Shown here one piece after another: positions 47,201-54,200 of a stretch of DNA of 64,000 nt (positions within the stretch are counted from its first letter, which is position 1; each line of letters opens with the position of its first letter). A model generated the notes under the pieces. It had not been told where the DNA came from. It was given only the letters and a program-made list of their open reading frames with translations, and ran no database searches. This stretch comes from Branchinecta lynchi (taxonomy: Eukaryota > Arthropoda > Branchiopoda > Anostraca > Branchinectidae), in contig JAKZAP010000017.1 in the NCBI GenBank assembly GCA_023053575.1, positions 4,595,501 through 4,659,500 of the forward strand, given 5' to 3'. The position numbers and the translations under genes were made by a program.

Positions 47201-50200
47201 GACCTAAAGAATCTTCATGCCAAGTTTGATCAAAATATCTCAACCCCTTCGAGAGTTATCGTGCTAACAGACGGACGGACGGACGGACAACTTTTGCGAT
47301 GTCATAGGTATCCCTCCACTTACGTTTTGGGATCCCAAAAACGACTTTAGACCATGGTATCTGCCAAAACGCAACTAAGGAATCACAAAGAATGGCTACA
47401 ATATTGCTGGGTCAAATCAAACTGACTCATCCATTTTGCACCATCCAATCAATCTGATCGAATTATCCACAGTAGAGTAATGCTTATGTGAAAGTTTGTT
47501 GACTTCAGACTTTGCCATTTTCATACACTTGCTGTGACTAAAGTCAACTATGAGTTGGTCAAGTAGGTAATTAAGGGCCTCTGAAATCACCTGAAAGGTA
47601 CGAATAGGTATTTGGCTCTTTGTCCTTAGGTTATCAGTTTTTATCACCCATAAAGTTTCACTTGAATCGGACCATTTTTTTGCAACCTATGTTTTTTGCA
47701 ACCATTCAGCCCAAAACTGCAATTTTTACATTTAACTATGTAACTGCTCAAATTAACATACCTCTACTGTACTAGCCCCAAACCACCCAAAACAATTTGA
47801 ATTTCTTACCCTGTCCGACACTAAGAGCGTGTTCCATCCTACTTACCCTAGTTACTACGCATGACGTCACAAATTCTGGCTTTATGCCGTCAAGGCTGGA
47901 ACGACTTTTCTATTTTCCAGCAAAATTTCATGCCACAGGCGAATCCGACCAATAACGTCACAGAGATCCGTAGTTACTACGCTTACTGCACTCCCGAGCG
48001 TGGTCAGCGTAGGGTGACTATCCTAGTTCCCGAACGTCCTACCTCTCAATGAGTTCGATGTTCGGACAAAAATTGAAAAACCTCCAACTTCTGATTGCAC
48101 ACTGGGATAAAATTTTGAAATTCACGCTTATTACTGTAGAGTAATGGTGCGTCTTTGTCCTAATCGTTACGTTCCTACGTCAAATCACGCTAAAAAATAA
48201 GAAAAGAACCCGACAGTAAATCTGATACTTGGAAAGAGCTGTTCTGCAATTCATTTGCTTCCGTTTTGATAAGTTTTTAAACTATAAATTCTGATAGCAT
48301 TCGAAAGAGGATATCTTTCTCTACACAACGTATCTAACACTTTACTGATGTCGCTTCTTATAACATATTTACACAATTTTGGTCGAGGGTAGGCTACTAT
48401 CGTTTGGAAACTGGGTGCATGCGTGTTTCAGTTTCCGAACGAAGTCTTTGAGTCACTATTTCTGTGGTTTCCGAAAAATTTTTATAGTTTCATCGTCTAG
48501 GACCGCTCTAATAAATTGTTTATCAAGTAATTTTGCTTACCTTTCAGGATTTTACAAAAACGGAAAGACAGGACTTCTATCCGAACGTCACATTTCCGGT
48601 CCACGAACGGTCGAAGAAAAATCGTTCGGAAAAACAATCCCGGTTCTCGAACGTACGGTTTAAGAATCCAAACGAGAAGAATATGCGGGATGAACGTTCA
48701 GGGCAGTGTTGTGCCAAGTACTTCTATGTTTTAAGTACAAGTACCAAGTAGGCTATTCCAGATGGGCACATAGCCTAATATTCAAGGCGAGGCAGTGGGT
48801 TTCAAGCCAAGATTAAATTTACGGGTGAAAAAGGGTTGAAAATCACAATAAATCTGTTTTCATCCTGCAAAATTAGTTCATACGAAATCTGGCAAAAAAA
48901 CGACTTATGGGTATTGTTTATAATTCCTTGATCAAGTGGTTTCAGTTTCCATGATGAGATTCTGAATCGATCATTTTGGCTTACTGTGCTTGGTCAGGAG
49001 CCTACCATGGACGAAGAAATTCAGTAGGCCTTGTGTGTTCAGTAGACCTCGTGTTATAACTTCGTCGAAAAGAAATCCTCTTTGGAGGCTGATGACTTCA
49101 TACCATCCTCTCTGAATGCTTAATGACTTAGTATCATCCTGTCTGGAGGCTGATACGACTTCGTATCATCCTCACATTTCCACCGCTAGTTTTCTGTGTG
49201 AAGATCATTGAATATAACTGACCGTCGGTCATAGAAGGATATGCATTACGTCCCTGTTGGAGATAAGTTATACTTGGTTAACAAGTTCAATTTTTTTTTA
49301 GAATATTGAAAATTCGTGCCTAATTACCTAACCAAAATATTGAAACTGACTTTCCGCCTTAGTTCGTTGTTTCAGGAACGACAATGAAATGGCAGTTCAA
49401 CCTCTCTGAAGGCTAATGACTTCATATCATCCTGTCTGGAGGCTGATATGAGTTCGTATCATCCTCCCATTTCCGCCGCTAATTGTCTGTGTGAAGGTTA
49501 TCTGATATAAGTTATACTTGGTATACAAGTTGAATTTTTTTTTCGAGAATATTGAAAATTCACGCCTAATTACCAAACCAAAATATTGAAAATGACTTTC
49601 CACCCTTAGTTCGTAGTTTCAAGAAGGACAATAAAATGGCAGTTGAACCGTATAACAAAAATCTTATTCTTCGCAGTTCAACGGCGTACGTAAACTGCAT
49701 TATAAAAAATATGCTTGAAGTAAAAGGACAGTTGGAACAATGAAAACAAACCCATCTAACGTTCAATTAGTGTTTACACAGGTGCTGTGGCCTGCCTGTG
49801 GCTAGAAAGACACTGTGTGCTGTTCGGAAACTAAACCAACAATCAGTTTTGGCTTTGATTCTAAATTAGGTAACTGACATGAAAAATTTGGGAACTGGAA
49901 TATGGGTTCCGAACATTGGTATCCCGAACCGTTTTCTGATCTCTTGACGTACAGAAACTGAGAAATGCTACTATGGTTCTGAAAAAACACTGTTTCCACC
50001 ATCCTCTTCAAAGTAGAAAGGTGGCATGTTCCAGTAAGTACGCCAGTTTTACAATGCATGATCAGTTGATGAGAGTTTTCTTCTATCTGCTCGGGAAAAT
50101 GTATTGCAGTTTTTTATAAAGAAATCTGCCAGTAAGTGTGAAAATTGTTTGGGAACTAGGATAGTTACCCTGGTAACTTTTGGTGCGGTTGGAATGGAAA

Positions 50201-50484
50201 CAGTAATAACTCGTTACTATTTGTAGAAAAGTGGAACACACTCTAAATGTTAAGATGAGCAACACTCCAGCAAAAAAAAGCAAATAAACACATAAAGTTA
50301 CAGAACTGAAACCTTGTCCTTGGTCTAAACTAACACCAAAACCAAGATGTATCATCGAAAACTTGGCAAATATTCGAGCAAAAATAGAAAGTACCTTTAG
50401 CTGAAAGAACTCCTTTTTTTCATAGAATATCTCCATCATTCTCTGTCTTTTTTCTTCCAAAGAAAGTCCCCGCTTTTTAGACAT
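32116..50484 (-). CDS. MND1: Meiotic nuclear division protein 1 (MND1), complete, 205 aa, five exons
   Basis: Exons at 50484-50395, 45360-45224, 38446-38341, 35999-35853 and 32253-32116 join in phase to 205 residues, the usual MND1 length. The N-terminus ([18 protein letters not shown]) is the hallmark of MND1. Residues 1-75 form the winged-helix DNA-binding part, with [15 protein letters not shown] and [10 protein letters not shown]. Residues 76-160 are heptad-rich coiled coil including [11 protein letters not shown], and the C-terminus has [14 protein letters not shown] and [14 protein letters not shown]1 pairs with HOP2 (PSMC3IP) and the complex stimulates DMC1/RAD51 strand invasion in meiosis. 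Intron phases are 0, 2, 0, 0. Introns total about 17.7 kb, filled with transposons. The gene is head to head with an amine oxidase gene, ATGs 665 bp apart. Confidence 0.97.
32278..32324 (-). mobile_element. Penelope-type terminal fragment in MND1 intron 4
   Basis: ATTCCTTGAGCCCAAGCTGA and CTTTGAAACATATATTCAG are the reverse complement of the conserved unit end (CTGAATA.ATGTTTCAAAGTCAGC...). No hammerhead core is present in this fragment. Confidence 0.65.
32325..33344. other. MND1 intron 4 sequence, nothing recognised
   Basis: A+T-rich sequence with a TTTA/TTTAT-rich run at about 32478-32510. No exon or repeat boundary could be supported. Confidence 0.35.
33345..33750. mobile_element. Family F element (GATACCACGGTAAC palindromes), uninterrupted copy
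   Basis: Both ends carry clusters of TACCGTGGTATC / GATACCACGGTAACTGCAAA in inverted arrangement, and the centre holds ATTCAGTCACATCACTAAGTGCC. A second copy (45885-46251 plus 47337-47383) is split by a family A element, and this copy shows the empty site. About 400 bp, non-coding. Confidence 0.72.
33751..34564. other. Intron 4: poly-C runs and truncated Penelope subfamily II copy
   Basis: C runs of 14-18 occur near 33905-33922, 34008-34022 and 34232-34248. Positions 34131-34190 read CCCCTTGCCAAGAAGGGCC, GAAATATAGCTCTAA and AGCTGACTTATCCGTTTTGC, a subfamily II Penelope fragment lacking CTGANGA, so the hammerhead is incomplete. Confidence 0.55.
34565..34700 (-). mobile_element. LINE 3' tail with TTA microsatellite
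   Basis: The TTATTATTATT run (34570-34612) is followed by AAAATGAACAACAACATG, similar to the 3' UTR and microsatellite of the LINE at 30189-30965. Only the terminal part of the element is present. Confidence 0.5.
34750..35085 (-). repeat. Family G repeat, uninterrupted copy
   Basis: On the minus strand it runs from AAAGGACCACTCGCGCTATTTACTC to GGAAATGGGTTGCATTA, parallel to 3498-4856 but without the family A insertion. TTAA is present at 35086-35089. Confidence 0.6.
35122..35305. mobile_element. Hairpin MITE, family E, second copy
   Basis: CACTGTGAAAAAAATTCTTG at one end and ACTTTTCAGTG at the other, with inner GCAGTATTTGTTATTGGGAT paired to ATGATCCCAGTGGCAAATAC. A diverged relative of 1427-1589. 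Confidence 0.6.
35409..35702 (+). mobile_element. Family C MITE copy in MND1 intron 4
   Basis: Near-consensus ends GAGCGTGTTCCACCCTTCT and AGTAGGGTGGAACACGCTC; 294 bp; contains CGTGACGTCATGCGTAG. It lies 150 bp downstream of exon 4 in the direction of transcription. Confidence 0.8.
35853..35999 (-). CDS. MND1: MND1 exon 4 (acceptor abuts a transposon)
   Basis: It has 49 codons, with donor GAG|GTTAGT and acceptor TTGTTTAG|GTTGG. The family A element ends at 36005, five bases upstream of the exon, so the pyrimidine tract and any branch point lie in element DNA. It encodes coiled coil with KKYKDCDPE. Confidence 0.93.
36005..37252 (-). mobile_element. Family A element next to MND1 exon 4
   Basis: On the minus strand it starts GGGATCCCAAAACGTAAG (37252) and ends CCTTTGGTCTTG (36005), with internal units of 130-137 bp (TTCCGGTTTTGGCCGGATTC and CATCTAATCAACTTCAAAT). 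It is the longest family A copy in the window. The flanks are A-rich on the plus strand (TAAA and AAAA). Confidence 0.75.
37291..37475 (-). mobile_element. Family C MITE, truncated copy
   Basis: AGCGTGTTCCACCATATCTA, GATGACGTCACGGATTCTGG and AATCACGTCACGGAGATTCG match the reverse consensus; the other end is lost at the junction with Penelope-type DNA. Confidence 0.65.
37476..37819 (+). pseudogene. Penelope-like element fragment: RT with YVDD, joined to an inverted terminal piece
   Basis: The stretch 37493-37545 is a reverse copy of the Penelope terminal unit (TTATTCAAACAATGTTTACA, then GATACGTCAGCTACGATTCT), breaking off where the hammerhead GAAATATC would be. From there an open frame (to 37819) encodes a decayed RT palm segment: [20 protein letters not shown], then [14 protein letters not shown] with the YVDD catalytic box at 37709-37720. 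Phrasing such as [10 protein letters not shown] is characteristic of Penelope RTs and unlike LINE or LTR RTs. No GIY-YIG domain is seen. This ties the hammerhead-bearing repeats to Penelope-like elements. Confidence 0.72.
37820..38175 (+). repeat. Minisatellite: 27-30 bp subunits in a 185-bp higher-order unit
   Basis: Variants of GTAGATTCCCTGAGCAAAAT repeat throughout. CCAAAATTCTAGTAGATTC occurs at 37862 and 38047, giving a higher-order period of 185 bp. It lies just downstream of the Penelope RT fragment in MND1 intron 3. Confidence 0.75.
38341..38446 (-). CDS. MND1: MND1 exon 3
   Basis: Acceptor CTTCCTAG|CAA and donor AAG|GTAGGA; 106 nt, entering phase 2 and leaving phase 0. It encodes the start of the coiled coil. 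Confidence 0.93.
38447..39451. other. MND1 intron 2, nothing recognised
   Basis: About 1 kb between exon 3 and the family B copy. Short ORFs only, with no supportable feature. Confidence 0.35.
39452..40336 (-). mobile_element. Family B element, second copy
   Basis: Ends are ATGGCACTTGCAAGG and ACTGCCAT, with internal CGGTCGGTACATGGCACTTG and the CCGACCGACGG run typical of family B. A C12-type run (near 40078-40090) and CTCCCTCCCCCCACGATGG match the G-rich boxes of copy 1 on the opposite strand. Confidence 0.58.
40380..41330 (-). pseudogene. LINE C-terminal region with CCHC-type zinc knuckle, decayed
   Basis: The minus strand encodes [21 protein letters not shown] sequence at about 41200, then [16 protein letters not shown] and [17 protein letters not shown] (41012-40668). 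In a shifted frame [21 protein letters not shown] follows (to 40514), matching the C..C...H....C element at the end of many LINE RT proteins. A GAAT-type short repeat lies near 40370-40395 at its 3' end. A C14 run interrupts the frame. Confidence 0.72.
41331..42024. other. A+T-rich intron 2 sequence ending in A21
   Basis: About 670 bp of very A+T-rich sequence with repeated TTTAAATGATT/TTTTAAATATGTTA-type phrases, ending in a run of about 20 A (42003-42023). The A run could be a retroposon poly(A) tail, but no matching body was identified. Confidence 0.4.
42025..42276 (+). pseudogene. LINE RT C-terminal fragment
   Basis: One frame reads [17 protein letters not shown], a TGA stop, then [20 protein letters not shown] and KKHLLEGSW before a stop. 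This is the usual 'NxLPxxIRxAxSxxxFKxxLKKxLL' ending of LINE ORF2. The internal TGA sits where Trp is expected. Confidence 0.7.
42340..42840 (-). pseudogene. LINE RT C-terminal fragment with TTCC tail
   Basis: The minus strand encodes [20 protein letters not shown], then after a frame change [20 protein letters not shown] and [10 protein letters not shown], the LINE ORF2 ending. A 3' UTR of about 260 bp follows, finishing in a TTCC microsatellite (GGAA repeats at 42348-42364 on the plus strand). Confidence 0.72.
42841..43339. other. Intron 2 sequence between LINE fragments
   Basis: Possible continuation of the minus-strand LINE in the first part (open frame to 43107), but no catalytic motif was recognised. 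Nothing else is supportable. Confidence 0.35.
43340..43776 (+). pseudogene. LINE 3' end with AATAAA and poly(A) tail
   Basis: The frame ending at 43532 reads [20 protein letters not shown], then [17 protein letters not shown] before a stop, again the LINE ORF2 C-terminus. A 3' UTR follows with TTAATAAAGAAACTGAAACT and an A run of about 19 (43757-43776). The intact poly(A) tail suggests a relatively young insertion. Confidence 0.75.
43780..44640 (+). pseudogene. LINE APE endonuclease N-terminal fragment, interrupted by a family D MITE
   Basis: Before the MITE the frame reads [16 protein letters not shown]; after it, [17 protein letters not shown] with the LVETW box of apurinic-like endonucleases, then [13 protein letters not shown]. 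The two halves are in register if the MITE and one ACT duplication are removed. The frame decays near 44450 and a C14 run lies at about 44560. Confidence 0.75.
43899..44193 (+). mobile_element. Family D MITE with 3-bp target duplication (ACT), inside a LINE
   Basis: Ends AACTGCGTTCTTTGTCACGG and GTGCAACGAACGCAGCT, with ACT at 43896-43898 and 44194-44196. The interior holds CACCGGTG palindromes and GTCCGGTTTTATCTCACCGG. 295 bp. Confidence 0.85.
44641..45223. other. MND1 intron 2, upstream part, nothing recognised
   Basis: About 580 bp before exon 2's donor with no supportable repeat or gene. Confidence 0.35.
45224..45360 (-). CDS. MND1: MND1 exon 2
   Basis: Acceptor TTTTTTTGTTTCAG|GAA and donor CCTAG|GTAAGA; 137 nt, leaving phase 2. 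It encodes the winged-helix portion ([12 protein letters not shown] to YFWAFP). Confidence 0.96.
45361..45884. other. MND1 intron 1, proximal to exon 2
   Basis: No exon or clear repeat seen. The palindromic GGATTTAATGG... stretch is not convincing. Nothing further supported. Confidence 0.35.
45885..47383. mobile_element. Family F element split by a family A element
   Basis: Family F sequence runs from GTTGCGTTTTTGCAGCTACC (45889) to ACCACGATAACTGCAA (46251) and resumes as ACGACTTTAGACCATGGTAT (47341). In the uninterrupted copy (33690-33720) AACTGCAA joins directly to ACGACTTTAGACC. Confidence 0.78.
46252..47336 (-). mobile_element. Family A element nested in family F
   Basis: On the minus strand it starts GGGATCCCAAAACGTAAG (47336), has the GTCCGTCCGTCCGTCTGTTAG run, internal units with CGCCGGA and GGAATCCGG, and ends CCTTTGGTCTTG at 46252. 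The host family F copy defines both ends. Confidence 0.78.
47825..48012 (-). mobile_element. Family C MITE, partial reverse copy
   Basis: GAGCGTGTTCCATCCTACTT, GCATGACGTCACAAATTCTG and ACTGCACTCCCGAGCGTGG follow the reverse consensus; the far end is missing. Confidence 0.65.
48013..50394. repeat. MND1 intron 1: direct repeats near 49070-49620
   Basis: A block containing TCATCCTGTCTGGAGGCTGA, CGTATCATCCTC and CCGCTA (about 49080-49330) recurs in shortened form at about 49400-49600, including TTGGTATACAAGTT and GAATATTGAAAATTC. At 48712-48763, GTGTTGTGCCAAGTACTTC resembles an end of the hAT-like element at 56838-57645. No exon was recognised. Confidence 0.5.
50395..50484 (-). CDS. MND1: MND1 exon 1
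   Basis: It has 30 codons from ATG at 50484, ending AAG|GTACTT (phase 0). The start is fixed by the family-conserved [11 protein letters not shown] beginning. Confidence 0.96.
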
Positions 50485-51149
50485 GTTTGAAGGAAGTTTT
50501 GAAACTTCTGCCAGACGGGAGACGTCGGTTATTTCTTATTCCGTTAGATGACCTCTGCGATAGTGTTCACTTCTAAGTTTCACAAAATAACTGCCGAAGA
50601 CAGTAAGAAGTAGTGTTGTCTTTTATTAAGCTCGTAAAAATTAGATTTTTGCCTTATGTTTATCTTTAGAATACAACACCTGCTGTCTAACTTTTGTGTT
50701 TAAGCGCAAAAAGTTTTCTCCTCTCGTTCGGTTTTAATGCCATCTAGCTTGTTTTTTTTTCTCCTATTATGTGTGATCTACTCAGCAGATGGCGTTCTCG
50801 ATAACGAGAAGAAGTCCGTTTGTTCTAGTCGGTTTTTGCCAGTTGGAGCTTTATAAACCAGAGCAAACCAACTAAATATTGTTATTTTGTTCTGCTTTAA
50901 ACCGATGATCAGGGTCTTCTCAGTTGAAATTTTCCTACGGGGAGAACCCTGACAGGCACAGGGTCCTCATCGTGTTCGCCACTGAAGGAATCAACCTTCC
51001 GCCAGACACTCTTGGAGCAAAGGTCCGCTCTCCCTGATTTCTGGCAACTAAAAATCTCTTCCAAACTAGAACATTAGAAAAGTAATACGTCTGCGCTATA
51101 CTTATAGGGTTGGAGAGGGAACTAATTTCTTGGAAATTTTTCATTTCCG
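50485..51149. promoter_or_regulatory. Shared intergenic region between divergent MND1 and amine oxidase genes
   Basis: The 665 bp between the two start codons must contain both 5' UTRs and promoters. I see no clear TATA box at a convincing distance and no repeat, in contrast to the surrounding introns. That makes it a candidate bidirectional promoter; co-regulation is only inference. Confidence 0.5.
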
Positions 51150-51264
51150 ATGGACGAAGCAACAGGTTTCTACGATGTGGTGATCGTAGGAGCTGGTCTA
51201 GCCGGACTGAGTGCTGCGAATTATTTAATCGAGAATGGAATTAATGACGTTATAGTCCTAGAAG
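51150..51264 (+). CDS. Amine oxidase exon 1
   Basis: It starts with ATG at 51150 (CCGATGG context) and ends GAAG|GTGAGT (phase 1). It encodes the FAD-binding loop. Confidence 0.9.
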
Positions 51265-54200
51265 GTGAGTAGAATGTGATCACTTATCGGTAGTCTATTT
51301 ATTATGTTTCAGGGCTGAAAATACGATGTTGCTCAGTTGACAAGAGGTATTTTCAATGGAAATCTTATTATTGTAAGATTGGCCTATGACTTAGGTTGGA
51401 TCGCTAGGAAAGTAAGATGTTCATTCAGTTGTAAAACTATTTTCTCTGTAATTTTTTTAACATTTCATTTTTACTGTAATATTTTTTCTTTCTAAAAGTA
51501 ATTATTTTGTATTTACTTTTTAGAGACCAGCTTCTACCTTTCAGTGGTTCAGGAAGATTGCTCAGTGCACCTCTGAGAGGGCAAAATAGTAGATAATAGT
51601 AACGGTTCGCCTACCACGCTCGGGAGCGTACTTACCGTGGTAACTAAGATCTCTGTGACGTGATTGGCCCGGTCAGCCCGCGGCACGATATTTTAACGAT
51701 AATTGAAGAATGCGTTCCAGCCTTGACGCCAAGAAACCAGGATTCTTGACGTCATGCGTAATAACTACGGTAAGTTGGGGGGAACGCGGTCTTAGTTACT
51801 TTGGGCTGGAGCTGGAGGAATATTAAAGAACACGTTGTTCGTCTTTGCAGCCGGTAGTCGAGTTGGAGGCAGAGTTCACAGCTACCTCGACACATCGAGT
51901 AACTCGGTATTCGACCTCGGAGCCCAGTGGATTCACGGATCAGTTGACAACGCTCTATGGAACTTTTGTGAGGAGCGAGGACTCATTGAAAAGGAGATTA
52001 AAACTTACGATGGGGAAGGTAAGTGATTCACAACTAGAATAGGGCCCTTTGCTATTTGTAATATTTGTTAATGATCTGAATGAAAATTTCTGTTTTTGAT
52101 TCATCAAAAATTAACACTCAATTCGCCGACGACACAGCAGCATCTCTTTCAGCCTCTAACCAAGGTGAACTGCAATCTAACCTCATTTCTTCTTTTTCAC
52201 TTTTAATGAAATGGTTATCTACTAACAAACTTACGTTGAAGAAAAAGGAAACAAAAATTCATAGTCGGACAGGCTGGAAGTTTCCAAATCTGAAGTCCAT
52301 TCCTGTCCCTTGTGATGATGGTACTATTTTTGAGTTCACTAGGGTATAATCTATTCGGTATTTCGGAGTAGTGTTTGATCAGAATTTACCATAGAAATTG
52401 TATGTGAATAACTTACGGGTAAAAGTTTCTCGTGGTGTTGGTGCTATGACCACCAACCAAGGGGGGGGGGGGGGGGCAATGGAGGAATGATCTAACGGAT
52501 TCATGGCGGTTAGAATTGCGGCCACAATCAGGATTCTTTTGTCTTAAAAGTGGCCGTTAATGGTGAACTGTTTGTTTAATTACAAAACAATTTCAAGAAA
52601 TTGAAAAAAAATGTATGAAATTGTCTAAAATGAACAGACTAAAGAATTTACTACCTTATCCAGCAATGCGATCTTTGTATTATTCTTTAATTCATTCACA
52701 CCTAGAGTATGCATATATTGATTATTTAAATACTCTTCACATTAATATTCTCCCAGTGCAACTTTTGCTATTCCTGCAAGTGTTCATTTTTAAAGTAAAT
52801 TTAGATCGCCATCTGCTTCCATCATATTTTTCTTATATGGACCTGATATCTCTAGTACCATCATGTCAAATGTACACGAGATCTAACACTAACCTTCGGC
52901 TCCCAAAAATAAAGTGTGAAAGATCCAGATTTTCTCTACGATATACAATACCATCTGTGTGGGAAAAATATAACAAGTGCGCAAGCGCTCAGACGTGGAG
53001 TGTAAAAGTAAAATGTTTATCAAATTTTGTAAGCAAACTGCTTTAGAACCAAGACATTTCTCTTCCCCAATAACCAAACAAGTATTGAATTAACCTTGTA
53101 ATCACCCCACTTTAAAAGCTTTAAATGTAAACAAACCGCCAGTATAAAGCCAAAGAAATGTTGAAGATCTTGCACGAGTAGCATTTACTGAATGGTCTGC
53201 CAGCCAATCCCACCCTTTAAACCTCTTTCCATTAGCAAGGTAATAACAAGTGCAATAAACCAATTAGTAGCAGCCTGATGCCCCCTTTGTCTCAATTCAT
53301 TAAGAACGGCATATATCGATCATATGACAAAACAGTCAAGTTTCCAACTGTTCATTAAAGATTAAAGTATTTCGCGCCGTCTTGTTTGTTGATGTTACAC
53401 CAAATCCTCAGTAGATATATCTCCCCAAATATACAAGAGTTGGACTTGAGACCTGTCATAGACGAACTTAACTCTTGGGGAATATGGGCCCAGCTGCCCA
53501 TGAACGGGAGGGGGGGGGGGCGGTACCCATCAAAATGCGTATTTACACCTTTTCCCCCTCAAGTATGCCAGCTTAAAGTTTGATTCCAGTCACGGGTCAA
53601 ACACTTTTTTCATGGGTAATTTGGGCCCACTTGCCCATGAACGGGGAGGGTGGGGGTGGTTCAACTCTCCCCGGTCCCTATGATCCAAAAGCACAAAGGA
53701 ATTTTATCGCCTTATCTCCATTTATTGTAAAATTAAAAACATTAAAAAATGGGCAATCTGGACCCAATTGCCCCTGAACGAAGCGAGGGTGGGGTTTGGG
53801 ACCTGCAAAAAGTAAAAAGAGACCCCAATTCTCACAATCCTACCACATTTCGGTCGACTTGAAAGGATTCCGTTCGTGAAGACGAGTAGAAAAAAAGAGT
53901 AGAAGAATTCTATTCATGATGAAAGGAATTCTGAATTTCTGATCTACTTGAAAGGAATCTCGTTGGCGGGGCTGGTCTAGCCCGCTTTTAAGAGCAGCAG
54001 TCCTCAGTAGCCTACTGATGTCACAAATGCTATCAAAATGTTTTTGTTGGCCAGTGAATTTATTTTTGTCAGATTTTGTGGTTTGAAGAGTTATTTTTTC
54101 TTTGCATGTAAACACAATCTTGTCAGCAAGACCGGATTCTGATCAAGATTTCCTCTACTTGTAAACGCTGCGTAAGGGAGGGGGAAATACTGTATATCAC

